Source: Mycobacterium sp. BK086 (GTDB lineage: Bacteria; Actinomycetota; Actinomycetes; Mycobacteriales; Mycobacteriaceae). Taken from it: a DNA stretch of 64,000 nt. The stretch spans positions 992,001 to 1,056,000 of the forward strand of contig SNWL01000003.1 of the NCBI GenBank assembly GCA_004362315.1, read 5' to 3'. A model generated the notes under the pieces. It had not been told where the DNA came from, searched no databases, and saw only the letters and a list, made by a program, of their open reading frames with translations. Shown piece by piece: positions 1 through 10,075 of the stretch. Every line of letters starts with the position of its first letter. Position 1 is the stretch's first letter. The translations under genes and the position numbers were made by a program.

Positions 1-204
1 TGGACGCTGGTCCGCGACGACGAGAGCATGCCAGAGGCCGAGTTGGAGCTCGAGTTCGTCGCGGCTGAAGTGGACTGCCACGGCTGCGGGCAGCATTCCG
101 AGATCACCTCACGGTGGTCGGTCTGCTGTCCGCACTGTGCGAGCGCGGACGTGCAGGTCGTTCGAGGCAACGAATTCCTGGTCACCTCGCTGGACGTGAC
201 GTGA
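1..204 (+). CDS. hypA: HypA C-terminal part, hydrogenase nickel metallochaperone (partial)
   Basis: The reading frame is open from the first base of the window and stops with TGA at 202-204, so only the last 67 residues are visible. They hold the two Cys pairs of the HypA zinc site (CHGC and, further on, CCPHC). HypA works with HypB to load Ni into the [NiFe] centre of the hydrogenase large subunit. hypB follows 24 bp downstream on the same strand, which supports the call. hypC, D, E and F are not in this window and may lie upstream of it. Confidence 0.85.
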   Translation, partial: WTLVRDDESMPEAELELEFVAAEVDCHGCGQHSEITSRWSVCCPHCASADVQVVRGNEFLVTSLDVT

Positions 205-228
205 CGCGGGAGACGAAAGGTAGTCAGC

Positions 229-1014
229 ATGGGTAGGTTTCACCGTCACGACGACGGCACCGTGCACAGCCACGAGCACGACGAGCATGGGCAGCATTCC
301 CATGAGCACGGCGACCACAGCGGTTACGCCACCGGTGCGCAACGCATCGAGGTGCTCGAGCACATCTTCGCCGAGAACGACACCAGGGCCGACATCAACC
401 GAGCAGCCTTCGAGAGCAACGGGATCCGGACACTGAACCTGATGAGTTCGCCGGGATCGGGAAAGACGACGGTGTTGGCCGCCACGCTCGACGAGCTGGC
501 CGGTGAGCTTGCCGTGGGCGTGATCGAGGGTGACATCGCCACTGACCTCGACGCCGCCAAGCTCGGCGGTCGTGGTGCCCAGATCTCTCTGCTGAACACC
601 AACAACGGGTTCGGCGGCGAATGCCACCTGGATGCCCCGATGGTCAACCGTGCGCTGCAAGGCCTGGATCTGCCGGTTCTGGATCTGGTGATCATCGAGA
701 ACGTCGGGAATCTGGTGTGCCCCGCGGAGTTCGACGTCGGCGAGCACGCCAAGGCGATGGTGTACTCGGTGACGGAGGGCGAGGACAAGCCGCTGAAGTA
801 TCCGGTGATGTTCCGATCCGTCGACGTGGTGCTGCTGAACAAGATCGACCTCGTCCCTCACCTCGACGTCGACATCAACACCTACATCGCCCGGATCCGT
901 GAGGTCAATCCGACCGCAACGATCTTGCCGGTGAGTGCGCGCACCGGGGAGGGCATGTCGGCATGGTTCGATTGGCTGCGCGGCTTCGCATCAGTACCGG
1001 TGATCGCTAACTGA
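229..1014 (+). CDS. hypB: HypB, GTPase for nickel insertion into [NiFe] hydrogenase
   Basis: 261 residues. The first 33 residues contain ten histidines, a nickel-binding/storage tail found in many HypB proteins. A P-loop with GSGKTT lies at about residues 76-81, and an NKIDLV-type guanine-specificity motif lies further on. The internal CPAEFDVGEH stretch carries part of the conserved metal site. HypB hydrolyses GTP to deliver Ni together with HypA. The ATG at 229 follows a purine-rich stretch (GAAAGG) about 9 bp upstream. The 3' end overlaps the convergent receiver gene by 8 bp. The target is probably the hydrogenase encoded at 25146-27779, since no other large subunit is visible. Confidence 0.95.
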   Translation: MGRFHRHDDGTVHSHEHDEHGQHSHEHGDHSGYATGAQRIEVLEHIFAENDTRADINRAAFESNGIRTLNLMSSPGSGKTTVLAATLDELAGELAVGVIEGDIATDLDAAKLGGRGAQISLLNTNNGFGGECHLDAPMVNRALQGLDLPVLDLVIIENVGNLVCPAEFDVGEHAKAMVYSVTEGEDKPLKYPVMFRSVDVVLLNKIDLVPHLDVDINTYIARIREVNPTATILPVSARTGEGMSAWFDWLRGFASVPVIAN

Positions 1015-1420
1015 CCTGAACGGGCTTTGTCTGCAGGCGTGTTCGCAACGCGCCGACGACCGCAGCGGTCAGAGTCGCGGGATCCAGGGGATGCGGCACC
1101 GCGGCGTCTGCACGTGACCAGCGAGCCAGCCAGTCATCGATGGGCCTACCTGTCAGGACGATCAGCGGCGGGCAGATATCGAGTTCGTCCTTGAGCTGCT
1201 TGGCAACTCCCATTCCGCCCGCCGGCGCGGCCTCGCCGTCCAGGATCGCCAGGTCGACACCATCAGAATCCATGCGCTGCACCACCATCGCAGGAGTGGC
1301 GACTTCCAGATAACGGAATTCGGGCAAATCCGCGACCGGGCGAGACCCCAGTGCGGCGATGGCGCGTTGCCGCGTCGAGCGGTTGTCGCTGTATACCAAC
1401 ACTGTGATGGGTGCACTCAT
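1007..1420 (-). CDS. Atypical receiver-domain protein (Rv3143-like)
   Basis: 137 residues, a single CheY-like receiver domain with no output domain. D12 and D61 fit the acidic pocket and phospho-acceptor and T90 fits the conserved Thr/Ser. The conserved lysine near the end of the domain is replaced by His110 (motif VPHPLDP), so classical phosphorylation signalling is doubtful. In M. tuberculosis a similar stand-alone receiver (Rv3143) lies next to the nuo operon, and here too nuo is nearby, with fbp and prk in between. The ATG at 1420 is chosen because the downstream residues begin the first beta strand (ITVLVYSD). The partner kinase is unknown. Confidence 0.75.
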   Translation of the reverse strand: MSAPITVLVYSDNRSTRQRAIAALGSRPVADLPEFRYLEVATPAMVVQRMDSDGVDLAILDGEAAPAGGMGVAKQLKDELDICPPLIVLTGRPIDDWLARWSRADAAVPHPLDPATLTAAVVGALRTRLQTKPVQVS

Positions 1421-1588
1421 AGCGCGATCGTAGGGCCGCAATCGCGCTTGGCGACAGGGCAATACGACTTCCCCCCGGCCATCCACCCGCCCGGGGGATG
1501 GGCAGTCCGCTCCCCCACCAGGACCATCGAACTGACCCGAAGTCGTGGGTTCAGTCACGCGCCCGGATCGCGAGGAGGAGTGCAACTC
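1421..1588. promoter_or_regulatory. Divergent promoter region between receiver gene and fbp
   Basis: 168 bp separating two divergent genes. It begins with a perfect 8-bp inverted repeat (arms AGCGCGAT at 1421-1428 and ATCGCGCT at 1441-1448) that touches the receiver gene start codon. C-runs and G-runs follow between 1470 and 1525. The strong AGGAGG at about 1574-1579 is the ribosome site that sets the fbp start at 1589. Promoter boxes were not assigned. Confidence 0.5.
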
Positions 1589-2662
1589 ATGCTCACCAAC
1601 CAGACCACCCTGGTGCGGTTCCTGATCGAGGAGCGCCGTCAGCACCCCGATGCCAGCGGCGAGCTGAATGCGTTGATTCTCGACGTCGCGCTGGCCTGCA
1701 AAGCGATCTCGAACCGGGTGGCGCAAGGCGAACTCGGGGGTGTGCTGGGCTCCGCCGACGTGGTCAACGTCCAAGGCGAGGTCCAACAGAAACTCGACGT
1801 CCTGGCCAACGAGTACTTCCTGCGGGCCTGCGAATGGGGCGGGCAGGTGACCGGAATGGTCTCCGAGGAACTCGACGACCCGTACCCCTTGCCCATCCAG
1901 TACCCACGGGGAAAGTATCTGCTGATCTTCGACCCACTCGACGGCTCTTCCAACATCGACGTGAATGTCTCGGTCGGCAGCATCTTTTCGATCCTGCGCG
2001 CACCCAACCCGGGTGTGGACGCCACGCTGGAGGATTTCCTTCAACCGGGCACCGAGCAGGTGTGCGCAGGCTACGCGATCTACGGCCCGTCCACCATGCT
2101 GGTGCTCACGGTCGGGACCGGCGTGCACGCGTTCACCCTCGACCCCGGTCTGGGCGAGTTCTTCCTCAGCCGGCAATCCATCCAGATTCCCAGCCACACG
2201 AAAGAATTCGCGATCAACGCCTCCAACCGCCGATTCTGGGAACCGGCGGTGCAGCGCTACATCGAGGAGTGCCAGGCGGGTCAGACCGGACCGCGCAACA
2301 AAGATTTCAACATGCGCTGGGTGGCATCGCTGGTCGCAGAGACTCATCGCATCCTCACCCGTGGCGGAGTGTTCCTCTACCCGCGCGACTCGAAAGACCC
2401 GTCCAAGCCGGGCCGGCTTCGCCTGCTCTACGAGGCCAACCCGATCGCGTTCCTCGTCGAACAGGCGGGCGGTCTGTCCAGCACCGGCCGTGGCCGTCTC
2501 CTGGAGGTTGCGCCGACCAGCTTGCATCAGCGAGTGCCGTTGATTTTCGGCGCCGCCGAAGAGGTCCGCCGGATCGAGGACTACCACACCGACAGCAATG
2601 ACCGCCCAGATGGACTGCCGCTCTACGGCGTTCGCGGCCTCTTCCGGTCGTCAGCGAGCTGA
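1589..2662 (+). CDS. fbp: Class I fructose-1,6-bisphosphatase (Calvin cycle)
   Basis: 357 residues from the ATG at 1589. The frame is open further upstream, but AGGAGG lies about 10 bp before 1589 and homology to FBPase begins with [11 protein letters not shown]. The class I signature [10 protein letters not shown] is at residues 115-124, and the C-terminal region has [21 protein letters not shown]. It removes phosphate from fructose-1,6-bisphosphate, and in autotrophs class I enzymes can also act on sedoheptulose-1,7-bisphosphate. Housekeeping mycobacterial FBPase is the unrelated class II GlpX, so this class I gene next to prk points to a Calvin-cycle role. It forms an operon with prk, 11 bp apart. 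Confidence 0.93.
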   Translation: MLTNQTTLVRFLIEERRQHPDASGELNALILDVALACKAISNRVAQGELGGVLGSADVVNVQGEVQQKLDVLANEYFLRACEWGGQVTGMVSEELDDPYPLPIQYPRGKYLLIFDPLDGSSNIDVNVSVGSIFSILRAPNPGVDATLEDFLQPGTEQVCAGYAIYGPSTMLVLTVGTGVHAFTLDPGLGEFFLSRQSIQIPSHTKEFAINASNRRFWEPAVQRYIEECQAGQTGPRNKDFNMRWVASLVAETHRILTRGGVFLYPRDSKDPSKPGRLRLLYEANPIAFLVEQAGGLSSTGRGRLLEVAPTSLHQRVPLIFGAAEEVRRIEDYHTDSNDRPDGLPLYGVRGLFRSSAS

Positions 2663-2673
2663 AAGGAGCTCCG

Positions 2674-3558
2674 ATGTCTCGTCTACATCCGATCATCTCG
2701 GTCACCGGCTCGTCGGGGGCGGGCACCACGTCCGTCATGCGCACGTTCGACCAGATCTTCCGCAGGGAAGGCATCGACGTGGCCTACGTCGAGGGCGACA
2801 GTTTCCACCGGTTCGACCGAGCCGAGATGAAGGTGCAGCTCGCCGACGCGCATACCCGTGGTGACCACGCGTTCAGTCACTTCGGACCAGAGGCCAATCT
2901 GTTCACCGAGCTGCAGGACCTGTTCTACTCGTATAGCGAGACCGGAACGGGCAAGGTGCGCAAGTACTTACACAACGCCGCCGAGGCCGCTCCCTACGAT
3001 CAGGAGCCCGGGACGTTCACCCCGTGGGAGACGCTGCCCGATGACACCGACATGCTGTTCTACGAAGGTCTGCACGGCGCCATCGTCACCGACGACGTCG
3101 ACGTCACCCGATACGCCGACCTCAAGATCGGTGTGGTCCCGGTGATCAACCTGGAGTGGATTCAAAAGCTGCACCGCGACAAGATTTCCCGCGGGTACAC
3201 CTCGGAAGCGGTGACCGACACCATCCTGCGCCGGATGCCCGACTACGTGAACTACATCTGTTCCCAGTTCTCCTACACCGACGTGAACTTCCAGCGCGTC
3301 CCCATGGTGGACACGTCGAACCCGTTCATCGCCCGGTCGATCCCGACCGCCGACGAATCCATGGTCATCATCCGGTTCCGCGATCCGCACGGCATCGACT
3401 TTCCGTATCTGCTGTCGATGCTGCATGACTCGTTCATGTCCCGGGCCAACACCATCGTCTGTCCCGGCGGGAAGATGGAACTCGCGATGCAGCTGATCTT
3501 CACACCGATGGTGCTGCGACTGTTCGAACGCCGTAAGGCCGAACTGACCGTGCGTTGA
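2674..3558 (+). CDS. prk: Phosphoribulokinase, class I (proteobacterial type)
   Basis: 294 residues; ATG at 2674 with AAAGGAG about 7 bp upstream. A P-loop (GSSGAGTT) lies at residues 12-19. A conserved block EGDSFHRFDR and a late FYEGLHGAI block match the bacterial class I PRK of purple bacteria and Cupriavidus. It phosphorylates ribulose-5-phosphate to ribulose-1,5-bisphosphate, the RuBisCO substrate. It is paired with fbp as in proteobacterial cbbFP modules but sits 28 kb from cbbL. It ends 3 bp before the convergent nuoN. A second, different PRK is encoded at 39391-40335. Confidence 0.93.
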   Translation: MSRLHPIISVTGSSGAGTTSVMRTFDQIFRREGIDVAYVEGDSFHRFDRAEMKVQLADAHTRGDHAFSHFGPEANLFTELQDLFYSYSETGTGKVRKYLHNAAEAAPYDQEPGTFTPWETLPDDTDMLFYEGLHGAIVTDDVDVTRYADLKIGVVPVINLEWIQKLHRDKISRGYTSEAVTDTILRRMPDYVNYICSQFSYTDVNFQRVPMVDTSNPFIARSIPTADESMVIIRFRDPHGIDFPYLLSMLHDSFMSRANTIVCPGGKMELAMQLIFTPMVLRLFERRKAELTVR

Positions 3559-3561
3559 GGT

Positions 3562-5088
3562 TCAGTTCAGAAAGGCCCCGGCGGCGTCGGCGAGGTCCAA
3601 CAGCGGCTGGGGCATCAATCCGAATGCCAGTGTCACCACGGCGGCCGCAGCGATAGCGGCCCCCGTCAGCCAATCCGGCGTGTGCACCCGCGCCGGCTGC
3701 AGGGGTGTGCCGTCGGCGTACATCAACACCACCACCCGTGCGTAGACGAAAGCCGTGACGGCGCTGGCGATCACACCGACCAGCACGAGCATGAGCTGAC
3801 CGCCGTGTGCCGCTGCCGAGAAGACCGCGAACTTCCCGATGAACCCACTGGTGAGCGGGATACCGGCGAAGGCCAACAAGAACAGTGAGAACACCATCGC
3901 GGTCACCGGGTGCCGCCGCCCCAGCCCGGCCCAGTTGACGATCGCGGTCTCCTCACCACCGGTGTGGTTGCGCACCAAGCCGATAAGGGCGAAGGCGCCC
4001 AGGGTGGTCAATGCATACGTCGCCAAGTAGAACAGAGTTGCCGAGAGCGCGGTACCGTCCGCGGCGACCACGCCGGTGAGGATGAAGCCGGCTTGCGCGA
4101 CGGCCGAATATCCGAGCAGTCGCTTCAGATCTGTCTGTCCGACCGCCAGCACCGCGCCGGCCACCATCGTCACCATCGCTATGAGCGACAGGACAGGGCG
4201 CCAGTCGTGATCCAGACCGGGCAGCGCGACGTCGAAGATGCGCAGCATGGCGCCGAACGCGGCGACCTTGGTGGCCGCGGCCATGAACGCGGTGATCGGG
4301 GTCGGTGCGCCTTGGTAGACGTCGGGGATCCAGGAGTGAAACGGCACCGCGCCTACTTTGAACAGCACGCCCACGGCGACCAGCGCGGTACCGACGAGAC
4401 CGAGTGTGTTGTCGGTGTTGGTCTCGATGGCCCGAGCGATTCCGGTGAGACTCAGGGTGCCTGCGCAGCCGTAGAGCAGGGCGATGCCGTAGAGGAAGAA
4501 GGCTGACGAGAATGCGCCGAGCAGAAAGTATTTCAGCGCGGCTTCTTGGGAGAGCAGTCGCCGGCGGCGGGCCAGGCCGCACATGAGGTACAGCGGTAGC
4601 GAGAACACCTCCAGCGCAACGAACATCGTCAAAAGGTCTCCCGCCGCGACGAATATCAGCATCCCGGCGACGGAGAACATCGCCAGTGGGAACACTTCCG
4701 TCTGCACGCTGGAGGTCCGCAGCGCGGTCTTCTCCGCAACACTGCCCGGCACCGTCGACGCCTGTGGCGTGAACGACCATGAGCCACCACCGGGCTCACG
4801 TTGCGCGACCAATGCCATTGTCGCCAAACCGATCACGAGCACGACGCCCTGAAGGAACGTCGCGGGTCCGTCGGAGATGATGGCCCCCGAGACGGCGGAT
4901 CCGACGGTGCCTGCCAACGAGATGACAGCGATCAGTCCCGCCGTCAGCCCGGTGATGCTCAGGCAGATCTGCAGATGGTGTCGGCGACGGCGCGGCGCGA
5001 AGGCTTCGATCAGCACCCCGGCGACGGCCGCGCCGAGGACGATCAACATCGGTGAGAGCTGGCCGTATTCGATGCTGGGCGGGTTCAT
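3562..5088 (-). CDS. nuoN: NADH-quinone oxidoreductase subunit N
   Basis: 508 residues, an antiporter-like membrane subunit of complex I with about 14 hydrophobic segments. The core holds the conserved K-containing helix (KVGAVPFHSWIPDVYQGAP) and a second lysine in GQTDLKRLLGYSAV. The start ATG at 5088 gives MNPPSIEYGQL. It overlaps the nuoM stop in an ATGA junction, as expected for translational coupling. It is the last gene of the nuo operon and converges on prk with a 3-bp gap, leaving no room for a separate terminator. Confidence 0.97.
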   Translation of the reverse strand: MNPPSIEYGQLSPMLIVLGAAVAGVLIEAFAPRRRRHHLQICLSITGLTAGLIAVISLAGTVGSAVSGAIISDGPATFLQGVVLVIGLATMALVAQREPGGGSWSFTPQASTVPGSVAEKTALRTSSVQTEVFPLAMFSVAGMLIFVAAGDLLTMFVALEVFSLPLYLMCGLARRRRLLSQEAALKYFLLGAFSSAFFLYGIALLYGCAGTLSLTGIARAIETNTDNTLGLVGTALVAVGVLFKVGAVPFHSWIPDVYQGAPTPITAFMAAATKVAAFGAMLRIFDVALPGLDHDWRPVLSLIAMVTMVAGAVLAVGQTDLKRLLGYSAVAQAGFILTGVVAADGTALSATLFYLATYALTTLGAFALIGLVRNHTGGEETAIVNWAGLGRRHPVTAMVFSLFLLAFAGIPLTSGFIGKFAVFSAAAHGGQLMLVLVGVIASAVTAFVYARVVVLMYADGTPLQPARVHTPDWLTGAAIAAAAVVTLAFGLMPQPLLDLADAAGAFLN

Positions 5089-6638
5089 GGGTGTACCCCT
5101 TCCGCGACGGTGGGTGAAGGGTCGGATTCGTGGACGACACTCAACGTGTGGCCGACGGCCGGGTTGATGACGTCGAGGGCGACTTTGGGATAGATCCCGA
5201 GGCCGATCAGCAGGGCGATCAGGGGTGTCACCACGAGCATCTCGCGGGTGCTGAGGTCGCGGACCTTCTCGTTGCCGTCGGTGACCGGTCCGGTCATCAT
5301 CCGCTGATACATCCACAGCACGTAGACCGCCGACAGGACGAGCGCGGCGGATGCGATGACGGCGAAGGCAGGGTGGCGGGTGAATGTGCCGATGAGGACC
5401 AGGAATTCACTGATGAACGGTGCCAGCCCCGGCAAGGCGAGCGTGGCCAGACCGGCGACCAGGAAGGTGCCGGCGAGGACGGGTGCAACCTTTTGGATTC
5501 CGCCGTAGTCGGCGATGACCCGGCTGCCGCGGCGGCTGACCAGGAACCCGGCAATGAGGAACAGTGCGGCCGTGGAGATGCCGTGGTTGACCATGTAGAG
5601 CGTCGAGCCGGCTTGGCCTTGGCTGGTCATCACGAAGATGCCCAGGATGATGAAGCCGAAGTGACTGATCGAGGTGTAGGCGATCAGCCGCATCACGTCG
5701 GTCTGCCCGATGGCCAGGACGGCGCCGTAGACGATCCCGACCACCGCCAGCGCGATGATCACCGGCCGGAAATAGGTTGCCGAGTCGGGAAACAACGGCA
5801 GGCAGTAGCGCAACATCCCGAACGTGCCGACCTTGTCCATCACCGCCATCATCAACACCGCCGACGCCGGCGTCGCCTCGGCGGCCGCCCCGGGAAGCCA
5901 CGTGTGAAACGGCCACAGCGGCGCTTTCACCGCGAACGCGACCAGGAACCCGAGGAACAAGGCATGACCGACGGCAGGATTCAGAGTGAACGCACCGGCG
6001 GTGACGGCGTCGGCGATCACGCGGAAGTCGAACGTGCCCGCGCCGAACGCTCCGCTGCGCGAGGTGAGAACGTACAGCCCGATGACCGCGGCCAGCATCG
6101 CGAGTCCACCGCAGAGGCTGTACACCAGAAACTTCAGCGCGGCCTTGGACCGTCCGGCTCCGCCGAAGCCGCCGATCAGAAAGTACATCGGGATCAACAT
6201 CGCCTCGAAGAGGACGAAGAACAGCAAGATGTCCAGGGCCACCAGCGCCAGCAGCACCATCGCTTCGACGGTCAGGGTGAGCGCGATGTAGGCGCTGACC
6301 GAGCGGGAACGCTCCTCGGCGTCGTTCCACCCCGCAACGATCAGGAGCGGCATCAGAACGGCGGTGAGCACGACGAGTGCCAGCGCGATACCGTCGAGGC
6401 CGAGGATGTAGCCGGTGCCGAATGACGGTATCCACGGATGGTTTTCGACGAATTGGAACCGCTCACCACCCGGGTCGAAGCGCACCGCGATCACGACGGT
6501 GATGACAAGCACGCCGACCGCGATGCCGAGGCCGGTGAACTTCGCCGACCGGCCGGCCTGTGCCGGGACGATCGCGACCAGTCCTGCGCCGAGGAGCGGA
6601 ACCACCCACAGCAGGGTCAGCCAGGGAATCTGATCCAT
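5085..6638 (-). CDS. nuoM: NADH-quinone oxidoreductase subunit M
   Basis: 517 residues, one of three antiporter-like proton-pumping subunits. Conserved blocks seen: VLFEAMLIPMYFLIGGFG with the helix 5 glutamate, and KAPLWPFHTWLPGAAAEAT with the broken-helix lysine. The frame is open far upstream, but [11 protein letters not shown] at 6638 is where family homology starts and it sits in a TGATG junction with nuoL. It belongs to the 14-gene nuo operon and is embedded in the cytoplasmic membrane. Confidence 0.97.
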   Translation of the reverse strand: MDQIPWLTLLWVVPLLGAGLVAIVPAQAGRSAKFTGLGIAVGVLVITVVIAVRFDPGGERFQFVENHPWIPSFGTGYILGLDGIALALVVLTAVLMPLLIVAGWNDAEERSRSVSAYIALTLTVEAMVLLALVALDILLFFVLFEAMLIPMYFLIGGFGGAGRSKAALKFLVYSLCGGLAMLAAVIGLYVLTSRSGAFGAGTFDFRVIADAVTAGAFTLNPAVGHALFLGFLVAFAVKAPLWPFHTWLPGAAAEATPASAVLMMAVMDKVGTFGMLRYCLPLFPDSATYFRPVIIALAVVGIVYGAVLAIGQTDVMRLIAYTSISHFGFIILGIFVMTSQGQAGSTLYMVNHGISTAALFLIAGFLVSRRGSRVIADYGGIQKVAPVLAGTFLVAGLATLALPGLAPFISEFLVLIGTFTRHPAFAVIASAALVLSAVYVLWMYQRMMTGPVTDGNEKVRDLSTREMLVVTPLIALLIGLGIYPKVALDVINPAVGHTLSVVHESDPSPTVAEGVHP

Positions 6639-8518
6639 CACAGCCTCACCATCACCAGCATCGCAACCACCACCGTGGCACCCAGGAAGATCGACAACGC
6701 ATAGGAACGAGCGAATCCGGTTTGGAAGCGGCGCACAGAGTGTGACGCCATCGCCACCACGGCGGCAATGCCCTCCACTGCCCCGTCGATCGCGCGCCGT
6801 TCGGCAGCGAGGAGCCCCGCGGTCAGCGCCTGGCCGGGCCGCATGAACGCAGCCTCGTTGATCGCGTCGCCGTAGAGGTCGTTGCGCGCGGCGATCGTCG
6901 CGGGCGAAACCCATTCGGAGGCAACCGGGTTGACAGTACGGACGACATACATCCGGACTGCGACGGCGATGCCGATGGCGACGACGCCGAGTGCGGCGAG
7001 GGTGGTGATCCAGGCGGGGATGAGGTGGTGGGTTTCGTGGCTGCCGACGACGGGTTCGAGCCAGTGCTCGAGGGTGTTGCCGATGGCGAGTAGCGCACCG
7101 GCGCCGACGGAGCCGACGGCCAGCACGATCATGGGTGCGGTCATGCTTGCGGGGGATTCGTGGGGGTGGGTGTCGGGTGTCCAGCGTTTCTGCCCGAAGA
7201 AGGTCAGCAGCATGACACGGGTCATGTAGAAGGCGGTGATGCCCGCACCGAGGAGTGCTGCCCCACCCAGAAGGAAGCCCTTGGCTCCGCCGCTGTTGAG
7301 GGCGGTTTCGATGATGGCGTCTTTGGAGAAGTACCCGGCGAACGGCGGGACGCCGATGATCGCCAGGTAGCCCAGGCCGAAGGTGACGAACGTGATGGGC
7401 AGCAGGGTGCGTAGGCCGCCGTAGCGCCGCATGTCGGTTTCGTCGTCCATGGCGTGCATGACCGAACCGGCACCGAGGAACAGGCCGGCCTTGAAGAAGC
7501 CGTGCGTCAGCAGGTGCATGATCGCCACCGCGTAGCCGGCCGGCCCGAGTCCGGCGGCCAAAACCATGTAGCCGATCTGGGACATGGTCGACGCCGCGAG
7601 GGCCTTCTTGATGTCGTCCTTGGCGCAGCCGATGATCGCCCCGAACAACAGGGTGACCGCACCCACGGTGACGACGGCGGTCTGGGCGGCGGGGGCGGCG
7701 GTGAAGATCGGACCGGACCGCACGATGAGGTAGACACCGGCGGTGACCATGGTGGCGGCGTGGATCAAAGCACTGACGGGGGTGGGGCCTTCCATCGCGT
7801 CGCCGAGCCAGGACTGCAAGGGGACTTGGGCGCTCTTGCCGCAGGCGCCGAGCAGTAGGAGCAGCCCGATGGCGGTCAGCACTCCTGATGTCATCTGCGG
7901 CACTGCGGCGAACACGGTGCTGTAGGTGACCGAGCCGAGGGTGGCGAACAGCACCATCAGTGCGATGGCCAGGCCCATGTCGCCGACCCGGTTGACGATG
8001 AATGCTTTCTTGGCGGCGGTCGCGGCGCTGGGTTTGTGCGACCAGAATCCGATCAGCAGGTAGGAGGCCAGACCGACCCCCTCCCAGCCCATGTAGAGGC
8101 CGAGGTAGTTGTCGGCCAACACGAGCAGCAGCATCGCGGCGACGAACAGGTTGAGGTAGGCGAAAAACCGGCGGCGGCCGGGATCGGTTTTCATGTAGCC
8201 GATCGAATACACGTGGATCAAGGATCCGACGCCGGTGATGAGCAGGACGAAACACATGGACAGGGCGTCGAGTTGCAGGCCGAAGTCGACTGTCAGCACG
8301 CCGACGGGGACCCAGGAGAAGCCCACCTCGTGCACGACCCGGTCCTCGCCCGGCAGGCCCAGCAGGTGGGTGAACAGCACGGCGCCGCAGGCGAAGGCGC
8401 CGATCACGGTGGCGCACCCGAGTAGGTGTCCCCACGTGTTGGTGGCTTTGCCGCCCAGCAGCAGGATCACCGCCCCGGCCAACGGCAGGGCGATGGTCAA
8501 CCACACCAAGGTCTGCAT
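6638..8518 (-). CDS. nuoL: NADH-quinone oxidoreductase subunit L
   Basis: 626 residues, the largest antiporter-like subunit, with the long lateral helix at its C-terminus. Conserved [16 protein letters not shown] and [31 protein letters not shown] blocks (quoted in parts) hold the helix 5 glutamate and key lysine of the proton path. The ATG at 8518 (MQTLVWL) overlaps the nuoK stop by one base; the longer open frame upstream has no family similarity. About 16 membrane segments are predicted by eye. Confidence 0.97.
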   Translation of the reverse strand: MQTLVWLTIALPLAGAVILLLGGKATNTWGHLLGCATVIGAFACGAVLFTHLLGLPGEDRVVHEVGFSWVPVGVLTVDFGLQLDALSMCFVLLITGVGSLIHVYSIGYMKTDPGRRRFFAYLNLFVAAMLLLVLADNYLGLYMGWEGVGLASYLLIGFWSHKPSAATAAKKAFIVNRVGDMGLAIALMVLFATLGSVTYSTVFAAVPQMTSGVLTAIGLLLLLGACGKSAQVPLQSWLGDAMEGPTPVSALIHAATMVTAGVYLIVRSGPIFTAAPAAQTAVVTVGAVTLLFGAIIGCAKDDIKKALAASTMSQIGYMVLAAGLGPAGYAVAIMHLLTHGFFKAGLFLGAGSVMHAMDDETDMRRYGGLRTLLPITFVTFGLGYLAIIGVPPFAGYFSKDAIIETALNSGGAKGFLLGGAALLGAGITAFYMTRVMLLTFFGQKRWTPDTHPHESPASMTAPMIVLAVGSVGAGALLAIGNTLEHWLEPVVGSHETHHLIPAWITTLAALGVVAIGIAVAVRMYVVRTVNPVASEWVSPATIAARNDLYGDAINEAAFMRPGQALTAGLLAAERRAIDGAVEGIAAVVAMASHSVRRFQTGFARSYALSIFLGATVVVAMLVMVRL

Positions 8519-8817
8519 CAGTGCCGCAGCAGGTGAGCGTCGTCGACGTTGGCGGAGCGTCGGGTGCGGAAGATGGTCATGATGATCGCCAGGCCGACGA
8601 CCACCTCGCAGGCGGCCACCACCATCGTGAAAAAGGCCACCACCTGACCGTCCAGATGGCCGTGCATGCGCGAGAACGTCACGAACGCCAGGTTGCAGGC
8701 GTTCAACATCAGCTCCACGCACATGAACATCACGATGGCGTTGCGCCGCAACAACACCCCCGCGGCACCGATCGTGAACAACAACGCCGACAAGTACAGA
8801 TAATTGTCAGGATTCAT
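8518..8817 (-). CDS. nuoK: NADH-quinone oxidoreductase subunit K
   Basis: 99 residues with three hydrophobic segments, matching the usual NuoK size. Acidic residues inside the membrane segments ([14 protein letters not shown] and the EVVVGLAI block) are the conserved glutamates of the proton wire. The start ATG at 8817 overlaps the nuoJ stop in a 4-bp ATGA, and the stop shares one base with nuoL. Confidence 0.97.
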   Translation of the reverse strand: MNPDNYLYLSALLFTIGAAGVLLRRNAIVMFMCVELMLNACNLAFVTFSRMHGHLDGQVVAFFTMVVAACEVVVGLAIIMTIFRTRRSANVDDAHLLRH

Positions 8818-9563
8818 TGGCTCACTTCCCGATTCAGTGCGTCATCGTCTCCGTGATCGTGCGCAACCAGCAGGGTCAGGACCGTGCCGTCACGGGTCAG
8901 CGTCCTGCTCACCGACAGCGCGCAGTCACTTCCGTCCGGCAACCGAGCTGGGGTGTCGACCGCATTGCGAAGCGCGTACACCCCGGGGTTGGGCAGCGGG
9001 GTGGCGCGGGCCCCGGTCTCGAAGCGTTCGACGACCAACTCGCGCTGAGTCTTTCGCCGCTCGAAACGTTCCCGGTGGGCCAGCACCATCGCACCCAGCG
9101 CCGCGGTGATCAACAGCGCACTGGTCAACTCGAACGCCCACAGATTCCGGGTGAAGATCAACGTCGCTAGGCCCTGCACGTTGCCGCCGGCGTTGGCCTC
9201 GACCAACCCGACGACGTCCGATGTCGCCACACTGCCGATCGCCGCGATCAGCAGAATGCCGAACCCCAATCCGGTCAACACCGCGGCCAACCGCTGCCCG
9301 CGCAGCGTCTCGATCAGCGAGTCGGCCGAGTCGACTCCGATCAGCATGAGCACGAACAGGAACAGCATCATCACCGCGCCGGTATAGACCACGATCTGCA
9401 CCACACCGAGGAACAGTGCATCCTGCGCGACGTACAGCACGGCAAGGCTGATCATCGCCGCACCGAGAAACATGGCGGAATACACGGCTTTTCGACTCGC
9501 GACCACTCCAATGGCGGCCACCAGAGTGAGCGGCGCGAGAACCCAGAACACCAGAGCACTCAT
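8814..9563 (-). CDS. nuoJ: NADH-quinone oxidoreductase subunit J
   Basis: 249 residues. Five hydrophobic segments occupy the first ~165 residues, including the conserved [17 protein letters not shown] helix. A soluble tail of about 85 residues follows, as in other actinobacterial NuoJ proteins. It starts with ATG at 9563, overlapping the nuoI stop by 4 bp. It forms part of the membrane arm next to NuoK and NuoH. Confidence 0.96.
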   Translation of the reverse strand: MSALVFWVLAPLTLVAAIGVVASRKAVYSAMFLGAAMISLAVLYVAQDALFLGVVQIVVYTGAVMMLFLFVLMLIGVDSADSLIETLRGQRLAAVLTGLGFGILLIAAIGSVATSDVVGLVEANAGGNVQGLATLIFTRNLWAFELTSALLITAALGAMVLAHRERFERRKTQRELVVERFETGARATPLPNPGVYALRNAVDTPARLPDGSDCALSVSRTLTRDGTVLTLLVAHDHGDDDALNREVSQ

Positions 9564-10075
9564 CGCTCAGCCCCCTTCACATTGCCGAGGTAGTAGTCGT
9601 CGTCGGTGGTTCCCGGGGCCATGGCGTGTGGCGGTGGTTGCATGCCGGGTTGCAGGGGTGCCAGCAGTTTGTCCTTGCCGTAGATGAGGTCTGAGCGGTT
9701 GTCGTCGGCCATTTCGTAGACGTTGGTCATGGTCAGTGCGCGGGTGGGGCAGGCCTCGATGCACAGTCCGCAGCCGATGCAGCGCAGATAGTTGATCTGG
9801 TAGACCCGCCCATAGCGTTCGCCCGGCGAAAAGCGTTCGCCCTCGGTGTTGTCCGCGCCTTCGACGTAGATGGCATCGGCGGGACAGGCCCACGCGCACA
9901 GCTCGCAGCCGATGCACTTCTCCAGCCCGTCGGGGTAGCGGTTGAGCTGATGGCGGCCGTGATACCGCGGCGCGACCGGGCCGGGCTTCTCCGGATACTC
10001 CTCGGTGATCGGACGTTTGAACATCGTCCCGAACGTCACGCCGAAACCCTTGACCGCATCAAAGAACTCAGGCAT
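9560..10075 (-). CDS. nuoI: NADH-quinone oxidoreductase subunit I (two 4Fe-4S clusters)
   Basis: 171 residues from ATG at 10075 ([11 protein letters not shown]), preceded by a GGGGGAG ribosome site. Two ferredoxin motifs, [12 protein letters not shown] and [12 protein letters not shown], bind the N6a and N6b clusters that relay electrons from NuoG to NuoB. The frame stays open upstream, but those residues are not part of the family. The start lies 8 bp inside nuoH. Confidence 0.96.
   Translation of the reverse strand: MPEFFDAVKGFGVTFGTMFKRPITEEYPEKPGPVAPRYHGRHQLNRYPDGLEKCIGCELCAWACPADAIYVEGADNTEGERFSPGERYGRVYQINYLRCIGCGLCIEACPTRALTMTNVYEMADDNRSDLIYGKDKLLAPLQPGMQPPPHAMAPGTTDDDYYLGNVKGAER

Noticed and set aside
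1007..2587. Long upstream extension of the receiver gene across fbp
   Set aside because: The extension overlaps a clear class I FBPase on the other strand; the receiver fold begins just after the ATG at 1420.
5130..6425. 431-residue open frame opposite nuoM
   Set aside because: Asp/Arg/Gln-rich antisense of a membrane protein; no plausible domain.
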